Below, one piece after another: positions 1 through 7,282 of a DNA stretch of 13,021 nucleotides. A program made the position numbers and the translations under genes. Under the pieces are notes generated by a model. The model was not told where the DNA came from and did no database searches. It saw only the letters and a program-made list of their open reading frames with translations. The stretch covers positions 1 to 13,021 of the forward strand of contig SXXZ01000357.1 in the NCBI GenBank assembly GCA_005789375.1, in the 5' to 3' direction. How positions within the stretch are numbered: the stretch's first letter is position 1; each line of letters begins with the position of its first letter. Origin of the DNA: Verrucomicrobiales bacterium (lineage in GTDB: Bacteria; Verrucomicrobiota; Verrucomicrobiae; Limisphaerales; UBA9464).

Positions 1-1910
1 CCCATGGTGTAGCGCGGATTAATCTCCACCACGGGCTTGAGCCGGGGGCCTTCGGGGGTTTGGCACACCAGGGCATCGATGCCGAGGGGCCCACGGAAAC
101 TGACTGCGGCCAACCGCGTTTCAAGCGCCGAGGCGACGACTTCGTACACGCGCCGCAGGAGTCCGGGCGCATCCGGCCAGGAATTAAAGGCCCGCACCAC
201 CCGCGCCGGCGGGCGTCGTTCGAAGCCTGGGCTCGCCCCATTGGCTAGGAACTGTCCGCGGTGGTCGTTGAAGAGGTCAGTAAAGCCGATGCGCCGCAGT
301 CCGCCGGCGGCCCGCTCGAATTGCACCGAAAAATCGGCCAGGCGTTCCAGCCAAGGTTCCACCACTAGGGTCTGACCGGCTTCAAGAGATTCGGCCATCC
401 AGCGGCGCTGGGTTTCCAAGAGTTCGGGTTCCCAAAGCCGGATGGCATTGGCCCCGGCCAATCCGAGGGCTTGCTTGACCACCAACCGGTGAAATCCACG
501 GGCCCGGAAATCGCGAATAGCCTCTAGCGCCGCGGTTAAGTCCGTGACCGGCAGTCCAACCGTTTCGATCGGGCACAGCGCCGGAAACACCGACGCGAGT
601 TCCGAATGGATTTCACGCAAAAACCGCACACTCCAAGCCTTGGAATACAGCTCGGCGATGCGGGGGTTGAAGCAGTCGTCCGGGCCCCGGTCGTCGCCGG
701 TCACTTGCGGGAACAGCGGGCCCAAACGTTCCAAGCTATCCGGGGCCCAGGCCCAGGGGCGCAGGCCGCCGAGTTTGCGTTCGCCGAGCAAATCGGTGAG
801 CCCATCGCCCACCCCATCGACAAACCCGTTGTCGAGCCTATTGCCCAAGCGAACGCCCTCCGGGGCCACCAAGAACTCGGGCAGTTCGAAGCCGGCTAAT
901 TTCAGGGTCGCCAGAAAGTCCGAGGCCGGAGCTTCGGGCACCACCACCACGTCGTCACGGCGGGCCAGGAACTGCGGCAGGTGGGCCAGATCACGGGCCA
1001 ATTGACGAGCCGGGGCGGCCGGCGTGAATCCGAGGCCGCGAGCGATGTATCCCTCGGCCAGCGGGTTAAAGAGGAAGACCTGCGGCGTGCGCCCCTTGGA
1101 GCGGGCGAAGAGTTCCAACTGGGCGATGAACTCGGGCTCAAGACCCGCCGCGCGGCGGGCTTCTAGGTTGAACTCCACGCCTTTGGCCCGTTGCGGAGAG
1201 AGCGGAAAGCGCAGGGAGCCGCAGAACGCGTCCCAATCGCTAGAGCTCGGATCCTTCCACCGGCGGAACCACTTCAATCCGTGGGCTACGTGCCCGATCT
1301 CATCGTGCAAGATGCGCTGCAGCAAGGCGGATGTCTCGAGGTCGCCCGCCTCGGCGAACCCCCGAGAAAAGACACGGGCGAAATCGAGGTTGGCCTGCTC
1401 GAAGGTGAGGCTCAGGCCGGTGACGAAATCCATCGGCTGACGCATCGGGGCCACCGAACGCCAAAAATAGCCGCTGACCGGCAGCTCTCCGAACCGGATG
1501 CCGCAGGCCTTCATGCGGTCGAGGTACAGGCGTACGTGTTCTTGCTCCTCGCGCAAGGTGTGCAAGACACCCCGACGAAAGGCTGGGGGCGCGTCGGGAA
1601 AACGCAGGAGCGCCAAAGCCATCAATTCGGTGGCCAGGAGTTCGTGGTTAGCGAAGAAGTGCAGGACCTTGCCGCGCCCCGCCTCATTATCCAGTCCGTG
1701 CAGGCCCGGAAACTCGGCCTTGCCCGCGGTGCCCGCTTTGTCGGAGCCCGATGGCTTGAAGCGCAGTTCGGCCGGTCGGCCCGGTTCGGCGGCAAAATCC
1801 CACGCGGGCCCGGGACGCTCGTCGGTGAGCCGTTCTCCGGGCGGGTCGATGAGCTTTTCCTCCAGCGTCGTCGCGCAGAGGATCCGCTCGGCAAACTCGC
1901 GCAATTCCAC
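1..1910 (-). CDS. DUF455 ferritin-like domain fused to ATP-grasp ligase domain (3' end beyond window)
   Basis: Reading the minus strand gives an uninterrupted frame of 636 codons that runs off the left edge, so the C-terminus is missing. Residues about 1-275 match the DUF455 (COG2833) ferritin-like family. They carry two ExxH metal-ligand pairs, E122/H125 (in EEQEH) and E204/H207 (in HDEIGHVAHG), plus acidic helices around E90 and E188-E192, as expected for a di-iron or di-metal four-helix bundle. Residues about 277-440 resemble a pre-ATP-grasp domain (VFLFNPLAEGY). Residues about 450-636 look like an ATP-grasp fold: VVKQALGLAG at 477-486, VVEPW at 516-520, then GPLGID at 607-612 and VVEINPRYTMG at the edge, the Mg-ATP binding strand. 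ATP-grasp enzymes join a carboxylate to an amine or thiol; the substrate here is unknown. No ATG lies in frame near the start. GTG at 1910 is chosen because VELREFAERIL matches where I recall the family beginning; TTG at 1946 is an alternative. An in-frame stop lies upstream at about 2035-2037. Confidence 0.85.
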   Translation of the reverse strand, partial: MELREFAERILCATTLEEKLIDPPGERLTDERPGPAWDFAAEPGRPAELRFKPSGSDKAGTAGKAEFPGLHGLDNEAGRGKVLHFFANHELLATELMALALLRFPDAPPAFRRGVLHTLREEQEHVRLYLDRMKACGIRFGELPVSGYFWRSVAPMRQPMDFVTGLSLTFEQANLDFARVFSRGFAEAGDLETSALLQRILHDEIGHVAHGLKWFRRWKDPSSSDWDAFCGSLRFPLSPQRAKGVEFNLEARRAAGLEPEFIAQLELFARSKGRTPQVFLFNPLAEGYIARGLGFTPAAPARQLARDLAHLPQFLARRDDVVVVPEAPASDFLATLKLAGFELPEFLVAPEGVRLGNRLDNGFVDGVGDGLTDLLGERKLGGLRPWAWAPDSLERLGPLFPQVTGDDRGPDDCFNPRIAELYSKAWSVRFLREIHSELASVFPALCPIETVGLPVTDLTAALEAIRDFRARGFHRLVVKQALGLAGANAIRLWEPELLETQRRWMAESLEAGQTLVVEPWLERLADFSVQFERAAGGLRRIGFTDLFNDHRGQFLANGASPGFERRPPARVVRAFNSWPDAPGLLRRVYEVVASALETRLAAVSFRGPLGIDALVCQTPEGPRLKPVVEINPRYTM

Positions 1911-2050
1911 GCCCCAGTTGTCGACCGAACTGACCTTCCTGTCCAACCGATAGCCGCGGATGCAGACCTGTTTCCGCCCCAGAATGGTAGCCCTTGCGTT
2001 GTGGGGAGGGGTGACGGACGATTTCCGGAGTTCTCAACTATTCCTCATCC
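1911..2050. other. Divergent intergenic region
   Basis: These 140 bases separate the ferritin/ATP-grasp gene (leftward) from the secreted propeller gene (rightward) and must hold both start signals. I see no convincing -35/-10 pair in either direction. The only purine-rich Shine-Dalgarno-like word for the rightward gene (GGAG at 2027-2030) lies 20 bases before its ATG, too far for normal use. Confidence 0.5.
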
Positions 2051-4408
2051 ATGAAGTCATCTGCATTCTGGAGCCTTGTGGCGGCGGCGGCATTGCCGCT
2101 CCTGCCCTCGAGCCTTGTGGCGCAGGCCCCGGCCACCGGGCCCATTCGCGGGCCGTTTTGGTCCGGCACGGTCCTGCGCGGCAAGGGCGGCGCCGCGGCC
2201 ATGAAAGGCCTGGCCATCAACCTCGGCACTGATCAACGCAGCCACGTGGTCTATGACCTAGACACGCTGCGGTTGTCGGTAGCCTGGACCGGCGAATTCC
2301 TCGAATTCGGCAATACCCTGACCAAGATTGAGTGGCCGCCGCCCCCCTCGGTGAAGGGCACGAACATCGTGTTCGACACCGCGATGGGTCCGGGTTGGTC
2401 GGACTCCCACGGCAGCATCACCGATGCGCGCAAAGACCACCAAGGACCACTGCCCAAGGACTGGGCCCACTACGAAGGTCTCTACCTGCATGGCAACCAA
2501 GTGGTGCTGAAGTACACCGTGGGCGGCATCGAGGTGCTGGAAAGCCCCTCGCTCGAGGGCAATGCCGACAAGCCGGTTATCGTGCGCACGATCCAGCCGC
2601 TCGGATCGATCCGCGGCGGCCAGATCGTCATCGCCAAGGCCCCGACTGATGCGGTCGCAAGCAACACCGGCAACAACCACCTGGTGCTGCGCGATGCCGC
2701 CAAGGGCACGTCGCTGGCCATCTCGGTCGACCCCGAAGTCCAGGGTGCCTTGCAGGTGCGTGACGGACAGGTGGTCTTCACGCTGGCCAAGGCCCGCGCC
2801 GGATCGGCCTTCCGCATCGCGATTACCTCTGGAGACGCCCTGCCCAAGCTGGCCGGCAAGGCCGCTGACCTCCGCAAGCTGACCCAAGGCGGTCCGGCCC
2901 ACTGGACCGAGACCGTGTCGACTCAGGGCAAGCTCAACACGGGCGGCGGCGATGGCAGCTACGTGGTGGACACCATCACTGAGCCGTTCCCGAATCCTTA
3001 TCGGGTGAGCACCTTCCTCGGGGGCTTCGACTTCTTGCCCGACGGACGGGCCGCAGTTTGCACCTTCCACGGCGACGTGTGGATCGTCTCGGGCCTCGAT
3101 GAGAAGCTCGATAAGCTCACCTGGAAGCGCTTCGCTTCGGGTCTGTTTCAGCCGCTCGGACTCAAGGTCGTGAAGGGTGAGATTTATGTGGCCGGCCGTG
3201 ACCAAATCACCCGGCTGAAGGACCTCAACAAGGACGGCGAAGCCGACTTGTACGAGAACTTCAACAACGACACGGTCGTCACACCCAACTACCACGAGTT
3301 CGTCCTCGATTTGCACACCGACTCGAAGGGCAACTTCTACTACGCCAAGGGCGCACCGTGGGAACCCAGTGTGAGTTCCCCCCATCAGGGAACGATCCTC
3401 AAGGTGTCGCCCGATGGAAAGCACATGGAAGTCTTCGCCACCGGCTTGCGGGCCCCGAACGGCATGACCGTCGGACCCGACGACACGGTGCTGGTCGGCG
3501 ACAACCAGGGCCACTGGATGCCCTCCTCGAAGCTGAACTTGGTCCGCCCCGGTTCCTTCATGGGCATGGTTCCGGCCGCCCAGCGCGAGCTCACGCTCAA
3601 GTACCCGGATGGCCGCGAGATCCGCGTCAATCCGAGCGATCCCGAGGCCCGCAAGGCCAACAAGCTCAAGGGCTGGGACAGCGCCATGCCCGTCCCCACC
3701 GGTTATGACGAGCCCATCGCGTGGTTGCCCATGCGCTGGGACAACTCCAGCGGTGGTCAGGTGTATGTCACCAGCGACAAGTGGGGACCCTGGAAGGGTT
3801 CGCCGCTATTCATGAGCTACGGCAAGTGCCTGCTGTACGGCGTGGGCATGGACACCGTTGGCGGTACCACTCAGGCCTCGCTGGTACCCTTCGGGCTCAA
3901 GTTCCAGAGCGGCATCATGCGCGGGCGCTTCAGCCCCAAGGACGGCCAACTCTATCTGGCCGGACTCAAGGGTTGGCAGAATGCCGCCACCCGCGACGGC
4001 GGGTTCTTCCGCGTCCGCTACACGGGCCACCCGGTCCACACGGCCCTCAAGGCCCACGCAGCCAAGAACGGGCTGAAGATCACCTTCAGCACCCCACTCA
4101 AAACCGAAGTGGCCCAGGATGCGGCCAACTATTCCGTGGAACTCTGGAACTACCGCTACAGCGGCGGCTACGGCTCCCCGGAACTGTCGATCAAGAACCC
4201 CGGCAAGGACGGGCACGACAAGCTGGAAGTGAAGTCAGCGACCTTGTCCGTGGACGGCAAGAGCGTCTTTCTGGCCATCGACGGTCTCACCAAGGCCGAT
4301 CAGTACAGCGTGAAGTTCACCCTGAACGCGGCTGACGGCGCGGAGATGCGCTCGGAGATTATCGGAACCATCCACAAACTGGGGGATTCGATCATCGCGT
4401 TCCACTGA
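2051..4408 (+). CDS. Secreted beta-propeller protein, DUF6797-like N-terminus, no heme domain
   Basis: The 785-residue product begins with a signal peptide (hydrophobic core about 6-22, likely cleavage after SLVAQA near 26), so it is exported. Residues about 35-290 resemble the DUF6797-type domain that I recall from verrucomicrobial secreted proteins. From about 310 to 660 there is a six-bladed-propeller-like region of the kind in the PVC membrane-bound dehydrogenase (PVC_Mem_dehydrogenase, TIGR02604) and glucose/sorbosone dehydrogenase groups: GGFDFLPDGRAAVCTFHGDVW, FQPLGLKV and GLRAPNGMTVGPDDTVLVGDN. An EF-hand/dockerin-like calcium loop sits at 391-399 (D391, N393, D395, D399). The last ~120 residues look like an Ig or CBM-like beta module. 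No CxxCH motif occurs, so no cytochrome c is attached, unlike many relatives. Enzymatic activity is unproven; binding or oxidation of sugars is only a guess. The ATG has no close Shine-Dalgarno sequence. A terminator follows 20 bases after the stop. Confidence 0.85.
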   Translation: MKSSAFWSLVAAAALPLLPSSLVAQAPATGPIRGPFWSGTVLRGKGGAAAMKGLAINLGTDQRSHVVYDLDTLRLSVAWTGEFLEFGNTLTKIEWPPPPSVKGTNIVFDTAMGPGWSDSHGSITDARKDHQGPLPKDWAHYEGLYLHGNQVVLKYTVGGIEVLESPSLEGNADKPVIVRTIQPLGSIRGGQIVIAKAPTDAVASNTGNNHLVLRDAAKGTSLAISVDPEVQGALQVRDGQVVFTLAKARAGSAFRIAITSGDALPKLAGKAADLRKLTQGGPAHWTETVSTQGKLNTGGGDGSYVVDTITEPFPNPYRVSTFLGGFDFLPDGRAAVCTFHGDVWIVSGLDEKLDKLTWKRFASGLFQPLGLKVVKGEIYVAGRDQITRLKDLNKDGEADLYENFNNDTVVTPNYHEFVLDLHTDSKGNFYYAKGAPWEPSVSSPHQGTILKVSPDGKHMEVFATGLRAPNGMTVGPDDTVLVGDNQGHWMPSSKLNLVRPGSFMGMVPAAQRELTLKYPDGREIRVNPSDPEARKANKLKGWDSAMPVPTGYDEPIAWLPMRWDNSSGGQVYVTSDKWGPWKGSPLFMSYGKCLLYGVGMDTVGGTTQASLVPFGLKFQSGIMRGRFSPKDGQLYLAGLKGWQNAATRDGGFFRVRYTGHPVHTALKAHAAKNGLKITFSTPLKTEVAQDAANYSVELWNYRYSGGYGSPELSIKNPGKDGHDKLEVKSATLSVDGKSVFLAIDGLTKADQYSVKFTLNAADGAEMRSEIIGTIHKLGDSIIAFH

Positions 4409-4427
4409 ACAGACGCGTCGGAATCGA

Positions 4428-4464
4428 AGCCGGCAACGCCCTCACCCGGGCTTGCCGGCTTTTT
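4428..4464 (+). terminator. Intrinsic terminator of the propeller gene
   Basis: A perfect 9-base stem (AGCCGGCAA at 4428-4436 pairing with TTGCCGGCT at 4452-4460) has an inner GCCC/GGGC extension and is followed by TTTT. The T tract lies on the plus-strand side only, so it serves the rightward gene; the kinase gene ending at 4525 on the other strand gets no obvious T tract from it. Confidence 0.85.
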
Positions 4465-4524
4465 CGCGGAAAACGCCCTTTCCCTATAACGCCCTCGCCC
4501 TGTAGGCACTCAGATCGGTTCGGG
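4465..4524. other. Convergent intergenic segment
   Basis: This short stretch lies between two genes that end facing each other. The word AACGCCCT occurs three times in and just before it (4435-4442, 4472-4479, 4488-4495), the first inside the terminator hairpin. No function is evident. Confidence 0.3.
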
Positions 4525-5745
4525 TCAGGTGGCCGACGTGCTCGAGGCAATCATGCGTGGGCGGCGATCCCGCAGAGGCAGCCAAAGCTTGAAGGTGGTA
4601 CCCTTGCCCACGGTGCTTTCCAGTTCGATCCGGCCGCCATGGTCACGGATGATACGCTGGACGATGAGCAAGCCCAGGCCCGTCCCCTTATTCTTGGTGG
4701 TGTAGAACGGCTCGAAAATACGGTTCAACTGCTCAGGTGGGATGCCTGGACCTGTATCGCTGACCGCCATCCATACTGCCTCCTGCGTAGAACCACTGCG
4801 CACGGTGAGGGTTCCCTGCGGCGGCATGGCCTGCATGGCGTTCTTGATGAGGTTGACCAGCACCTGCTTGAGCTGGGCCGGGTCGAAGAGCACCGCTGGC
4901 AGGCCAGAGGCCAGTTCGCTGACCACTTTCAGACCTCGATCTTCGAGCTCTGGCCAAAGCAGGGCCAGGGTCTCCTGCCCCGTGTCGTTGAGGGAGCCAG
5001 CCTGAAGCTTGGGCACCGACGGCCGAAGCGCCTGGAGGAACTCGGTGATGATGTAGTCGAGCCGATCGATCTCGCCGGTCGCCACGCCCAGGAAACCCCC
5101 GAGCCGATCGACCGCCTCCTTCAAATCCGGTACGCCCTCGATGCGCTGAAGCTTGCGCACTTCGCGGGCCATGAGCTGGAGATGAATGTGCAGTGCATTG
5201 AGGGGATTGCCGATCTCGTGGGCCAAGCTGCCAGCCAAGAGGGTCAGCGCATGGACCCGTTCGGCCTCGACCGCCTCAGAAGTGGCCTGCCGAGCTTCGG
5301 TGGCATCATTGAGCACGAGGACGAGTCCAGAACTCCCCGGCGCCGCACCGTCGAGGGGTCGGACGTTTAGTCGGATCAACCGATGCCGGGGGTATTCCAC
5401 CTCGAACTCGGTCCGAAACATCCCGTGGCCACCGGCTCGGTCGAGGGCGGAGATGTGGGCCCAGTCCAAATCGGGCAGGTAACGCGTGACCGGTTCCTCC
5501 TCGGCGGTCTCCGGCGGGATGCCCAGCATGCGGGTGGCCATGAGGTTGAAGTACACCATGCGCCCCTGGTCGTCGGTGACGATAATTCCAGAGTCGATGG
5601 TGTTGAAGAGGCTCTCGAGGAACTCCCTCTCCTTGGCCAACCGTTGTACGACACTCTGAAGACCACTGGGATCGAAGCGTCCGAGATGCCCCAGGGCCTT
5701 GTCGAGGAAGCCGGATTTGACCCGGTTGCGCCTATTCAGAGCCAT
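4525..5745 (-). CDS. Soluble PAS-domain sensor histidine kinase, NtrB type
   Basis: The 406-residue product has no membrane segment and should be cytoplasmic. A PAS domain spans about 38-152 (SLFNTIDSGIIVTDDQGRMV and the NLMATRMLGI helix). The HisKA dimerisation helix carries the phospho-accepting H176 in SLAHEIGNPLN. The HATPase_c domain shows the N box (N302 in LIKNAMQAM), the G1 box (D330 in DTGPGIP), FEPFYTTKNKGTGLGL (346-359) and HGG. The arrangement is that of NtrB/AtoS-like two-component kinases. The ATG at 5745 was chosen over an upstream in-frame start at 5865, because the extra 40 residues would lie within the corA frame and have no PAS character. It overlaps the last 10 bases of corA in the same direction, so translation is probably coupled. 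No response regulator is seen beside it, so its partner and stimulus are unknown. Confidence 0.92.
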   Translation of the reverse strand: MALNRRNRVKSGFLDKALGHLGRFDPSGLQSVVQRLAKEREFLESLFNTIDSGIIVTDDQGRMVYFNLMATRMLGIPPETAEEEPVTRYLPDLDWAHISALDRAGGHGMFRTEFEVEYPRHRLIRLNVRPLDGAAPGSSGLVLVLNDATEARQATSEAVEAERVHALTLLAGSLAHEIGNPLNALHIHLQLMAREVRKLQRIEGVPDLKEAVDRLGGFLGVATGEIDRLDYIITEFLQALRPSVPKLQAGSLNDTGQETLALLWPELEDRGLKVVSELASGLPAVLFDPAQLKQVLVNLIKNAMQAMPPQGTLTVRSGSTQEAVWMAVSDTGPGIPPEQLNRIFEPFYTTKNKGTGLGLLIVQRIIRDHGGRIELESTVGKGTTFKLWLPLRDRRPRMIASSTSAT

Positions 5746-6734
5746 CGCTTTTGCCGGAAATAGATGAAGGTCAACCCGGTGGTGATGAGCGTCAGCACGA
5801 TGGCGAAAACGTAGCCATGGGGTTGATCGATCTCGGGCATGCCCTTGAAGTTCATGCCGTACCACGAGGCGATGAGGGTCATCGGCGTCGTAATAATGGT
5901 GATCATGGTGAGCACCTTCACGATCTCGCTGGTCCGATTGGCCGACATGTTGAGGTAAATCTGGAGAATGCCCGAGAGGGAATCCATATACCCGTGGGCC
6001 AGTTCGCCGATGTGGAAGAGCCCGTCGTACACGTCGCGGTAGTAGGGCACCAAATGGGCTCGAATCAGCTTAAACTCACCCCGAGCAAAGCGCTGCAGCA
6101 CCTCGCGCTGCGGGCCGATAATCTGGATCAGGTGCAGCACTTCCTTCTTCACCTTAAGGATTTGCTGCAACGTGGCCGGATCGGGTCGTTCGAGCACCTC
6201 GGTCTCGAGGTCGGCGATTTCCATGCTGAGCTCCTCCAGGGCTGGTTTGTAGTTGTCGACCAGCGAATCGAGCAGCGCATGGGCCACACGATCGGGCGCA
6301 CGCGCCACGTGAACCGTGCTGCGCAAGCAACGCTCCTCGATGACGGCAATACTTCGCAGCGGCACCGCGTGGTAGGTGACTAGGAAGTTCTTCCCGAGGA
6401 AGAAATTCAGCTCACTGGTCGCGAAGGCCCCGTCCTTGCGGCTGTAGTCCACGGCGTGAATGACCATGAACAAGTAGGGATTAAAACGGTCGTCCTCCTT
6501 GGGCTCGTAGGTCTCGACCTTCGGCGAAGGGCTCACGTTGATGCAGTCCTCCACTGAGAGTGGATGGAAGTGGAACACACCCTCCAACAACTTGCGGGTG
6601 TCTTCCGGGGACGCGTCCTCCAGATCCACCCAAAGGAAGAGATTGGTGTCCGCCAAGAGGGTCGGCATCAGGAACAAATCGATGTCCCGTGAATGGAGCC
6701 GTCCGGCGGTGGTGAAGGCGAACGAGCGGATCAT
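5736..6734 (-). CDS. corA: CorA family magnesium/cobalt transport protein
   Basis: CorA proteins are pentameric inner-membrane channels that take up Mg2+ (and Co2+ or Ni2+) driven by membrane potential. The 332-residue product has the family layout: an N-terminal alpha/beta cytoplasmic domain (about 1-150, including HPLSVEDC at 57-64), a long stalk helix (about 150-272), and two C-terminal membrane helices at about 273-291 and 307-325. They flank the signature YGMN (GMN at 293-295) and an acidic loop MPEID that fits the periplasmic cation-attracting loop. The tail ends in RQKRWL, facing the cytoplasm. The start is the ATG at 6734 (MIRSFAF), typical of the family; an in-frame TTG at 6776 would add 14 atypical residues. 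No Shine-Dalgarno sequence is visible. It is the first gene of an operon whose second gene is the PAS kinase, overlapping its stop codon. Confidence 0.95.
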   Translation of the reverse strand: MIRSFAFTTAGRLHSRDIDLFLMPTLLADTNLFLWVDLEDASPEDTRKLLEGVFHFHPLSVEDCINVSPSPKVETYEPKEDDRFNPYLFMVIHAVDYSRKDGAFATSELNFFLGKNFLVTYHAVPLRSIAVIEERCLRSTVHVARAPDRVAHALLDSLVDNYKPALEELSMEIADLETEVLERPDPATLQQILKVKKEVLHLIQIIGPQREVLQRFARGEFKLIRAHLVPYYRDVYDGLFHIGELAHGYMDSLSGILQIYLNMSANRTSEIVKVLTMITIITTPMTLIASWYGMNFKGMPEIDQPHGYVFAIVLTLITTGLTFIYFRQKRWL

Positions 6735-7123
6735 ATCGGTCGACTGCAAAGCTACTGTGTCGGAAGCCGGCGGCAAAGCGGGGAAACAAGGCCTTTGAGC
6801 CCGAGCCTCGCTTCAATCCAACCGGGCTGCGCAATGAATTTCAGGCCTCAGACAACGGTATTTTTTGCCTTTTTTTGAGGCGACTGGAAGGGGCGTCGCC
6901 GAGAGCGCACCGCAGCAAGAGTTCAGCCCCTCGATTTGATCGTTGAAAAACGACTTTACAAGGGCTGACTTCCGCACGTTTACAATCGTAACAAACGCGA
7001 GTTTCTTTGGGTTTAACGAGAACGTAGTTTTTTGTGGAGAAGCGGCTTGTAACCACAAGATATGGGGGTAAGTTCTTTCTCCGCCCCAACCCGTTGGGCC
7101 GGAAACAACTGAAGCGAAGTCAT

Positions 7124-7149
7124 AAAAAACGAATTAAAACCCGTTTTTT
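7124..7149. repeat. A/T-rich inverted repeat
   Basis: AAAAAACG at 7124-7131 pairs perfectly with CGTTTTTT at 7142-7149 across a 10-base loop. On the plus strand it resembles a weak hairpin ending in six Ts, and it is symmetric for the other strand. It could be a bidirectional terminator for short transcripts or a protein-binding palindrome; neither is shown. Confidence 0.4.
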
Positions 7150-7185
7150 CGGCTGAAATCAGACGTTTTCAGCGAATCAGTTTAC

Positions 7186-7220
7186 CCCAAGTGGAAACCC
7201 AAGTGGAAACCCAAGTGGGA
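7186..7220 (+). repeat. 12-base tandem repeat upstream of nrdJ
   Basis: The unit CCCAAGTGGAAA occurs at 7186-7197 and 7198-7209, with a third partial copy CCCAAGTGGGA from 7210. The array ends about ten bases before the candidate -35 element of the nrdJ promoter, a position typical of an activator or repressor array. It does not resemble the 16-base NrdR box. A neutral replication-slippage repeat remains possible. Confidence 0.6.
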
Positions 7221-7229
7221 GTGGCCTGA

Positions 7230-7258
7230 TTGGTCCAAGACATTCAACTCAATATTTA
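7230..7258 (+). promoter_or_regulatory. Candidate sigma-70-type promoter of nrdJ
   Basis: TTGGTC at 7230-7235 and TATTTA at 7253-7258 are separated by exactly 17 bases. Each matches three of six positions of the bacterial consensus, so the support is mostly the spacing, the AT-rich -10 area and the location just upstream of nrdJ. The implied transcription start near 7265 would leave a very short leader before the ATG at 7283. Confidence 0.3.
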
Positions 7259-7282
7259 ATCCTAGAACTCCCTATCCTGGCT

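Larger units (their letters stand above)
6735..7282. other. 548-base AT-richer intergenic region between corA and nrdJ
   Basis: This region separates the leftward corA operon from rightward nrdJ and should contain both promoters. I find no convincing gene: the frames crossing it on the minus strand start from TTG and show no domain. Visible structure includes T tracts at 6861-6866 and 6870-6876; a 6-base stem GGCGAC/GTCGCC at 6879-6884 and 6895-6900; a small CTTGT/ACAAG hairpin at 7046-7059; an A/T-rich hairpin at 7124-7149; and a 12-base tandem repeat at 7186-7220. I looked for a cobalamin riboswitch, tRNA, tmRNA, RNase P and SRP RNA signatures and recognised none. Confidence 0.6.

Noticed and set aside
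1191..2054. 287-codon plus-strand frame at the left of the window
   Set aside because: The opposite strand carries the continuous DUF455/ATP-grasp gene with conserved motifs; this frame has none.
2258..3514. 418-codon open frame antisense to the propeller gene
   Set aside because: It is a mirror frame of a well-supported secreted protein, with no recognisable motif and no start context.
5746..5865. Extension of the histidine kinase to an upstream start at 5865
   Set aside because: The extra 40 residues are the out-of-frame shadow of the corA C-terminus; the ATG at 5745 gives a normal PAS-kinase N-terminus and a typical stop-start overlap.
6735..6776. Extension of CorA to a TTG at 6776
   Set aside because: The ATG at 6734 gives the standard MIRSF-type N-terminus, and the 14 added residues have no family support.
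6841..7089. 82-codon minus-strand frame in the corA-nrdJ gap with a CYDC motif
   Set aside because: It starts from TTG without a ribosome site, has an odd composition, overlaps hairpins and T tracts, and matches nothing I recognise.
7186..7220. CRISPR-like or NrdR-box array
   Set aside because: The units are contiguous without spacers and only 12 bases long, so they are not CRISPR; the sequence lacks the palindromic NrdR box pattern.
6800..7282. Cobalamin riboswitch upstream of the B12-dependent reductase
   Set aside because: No B12-box-like sequence or multi-helix core could be recognised by eye, and the enzyme uses the cofactor rather than making or importing it.
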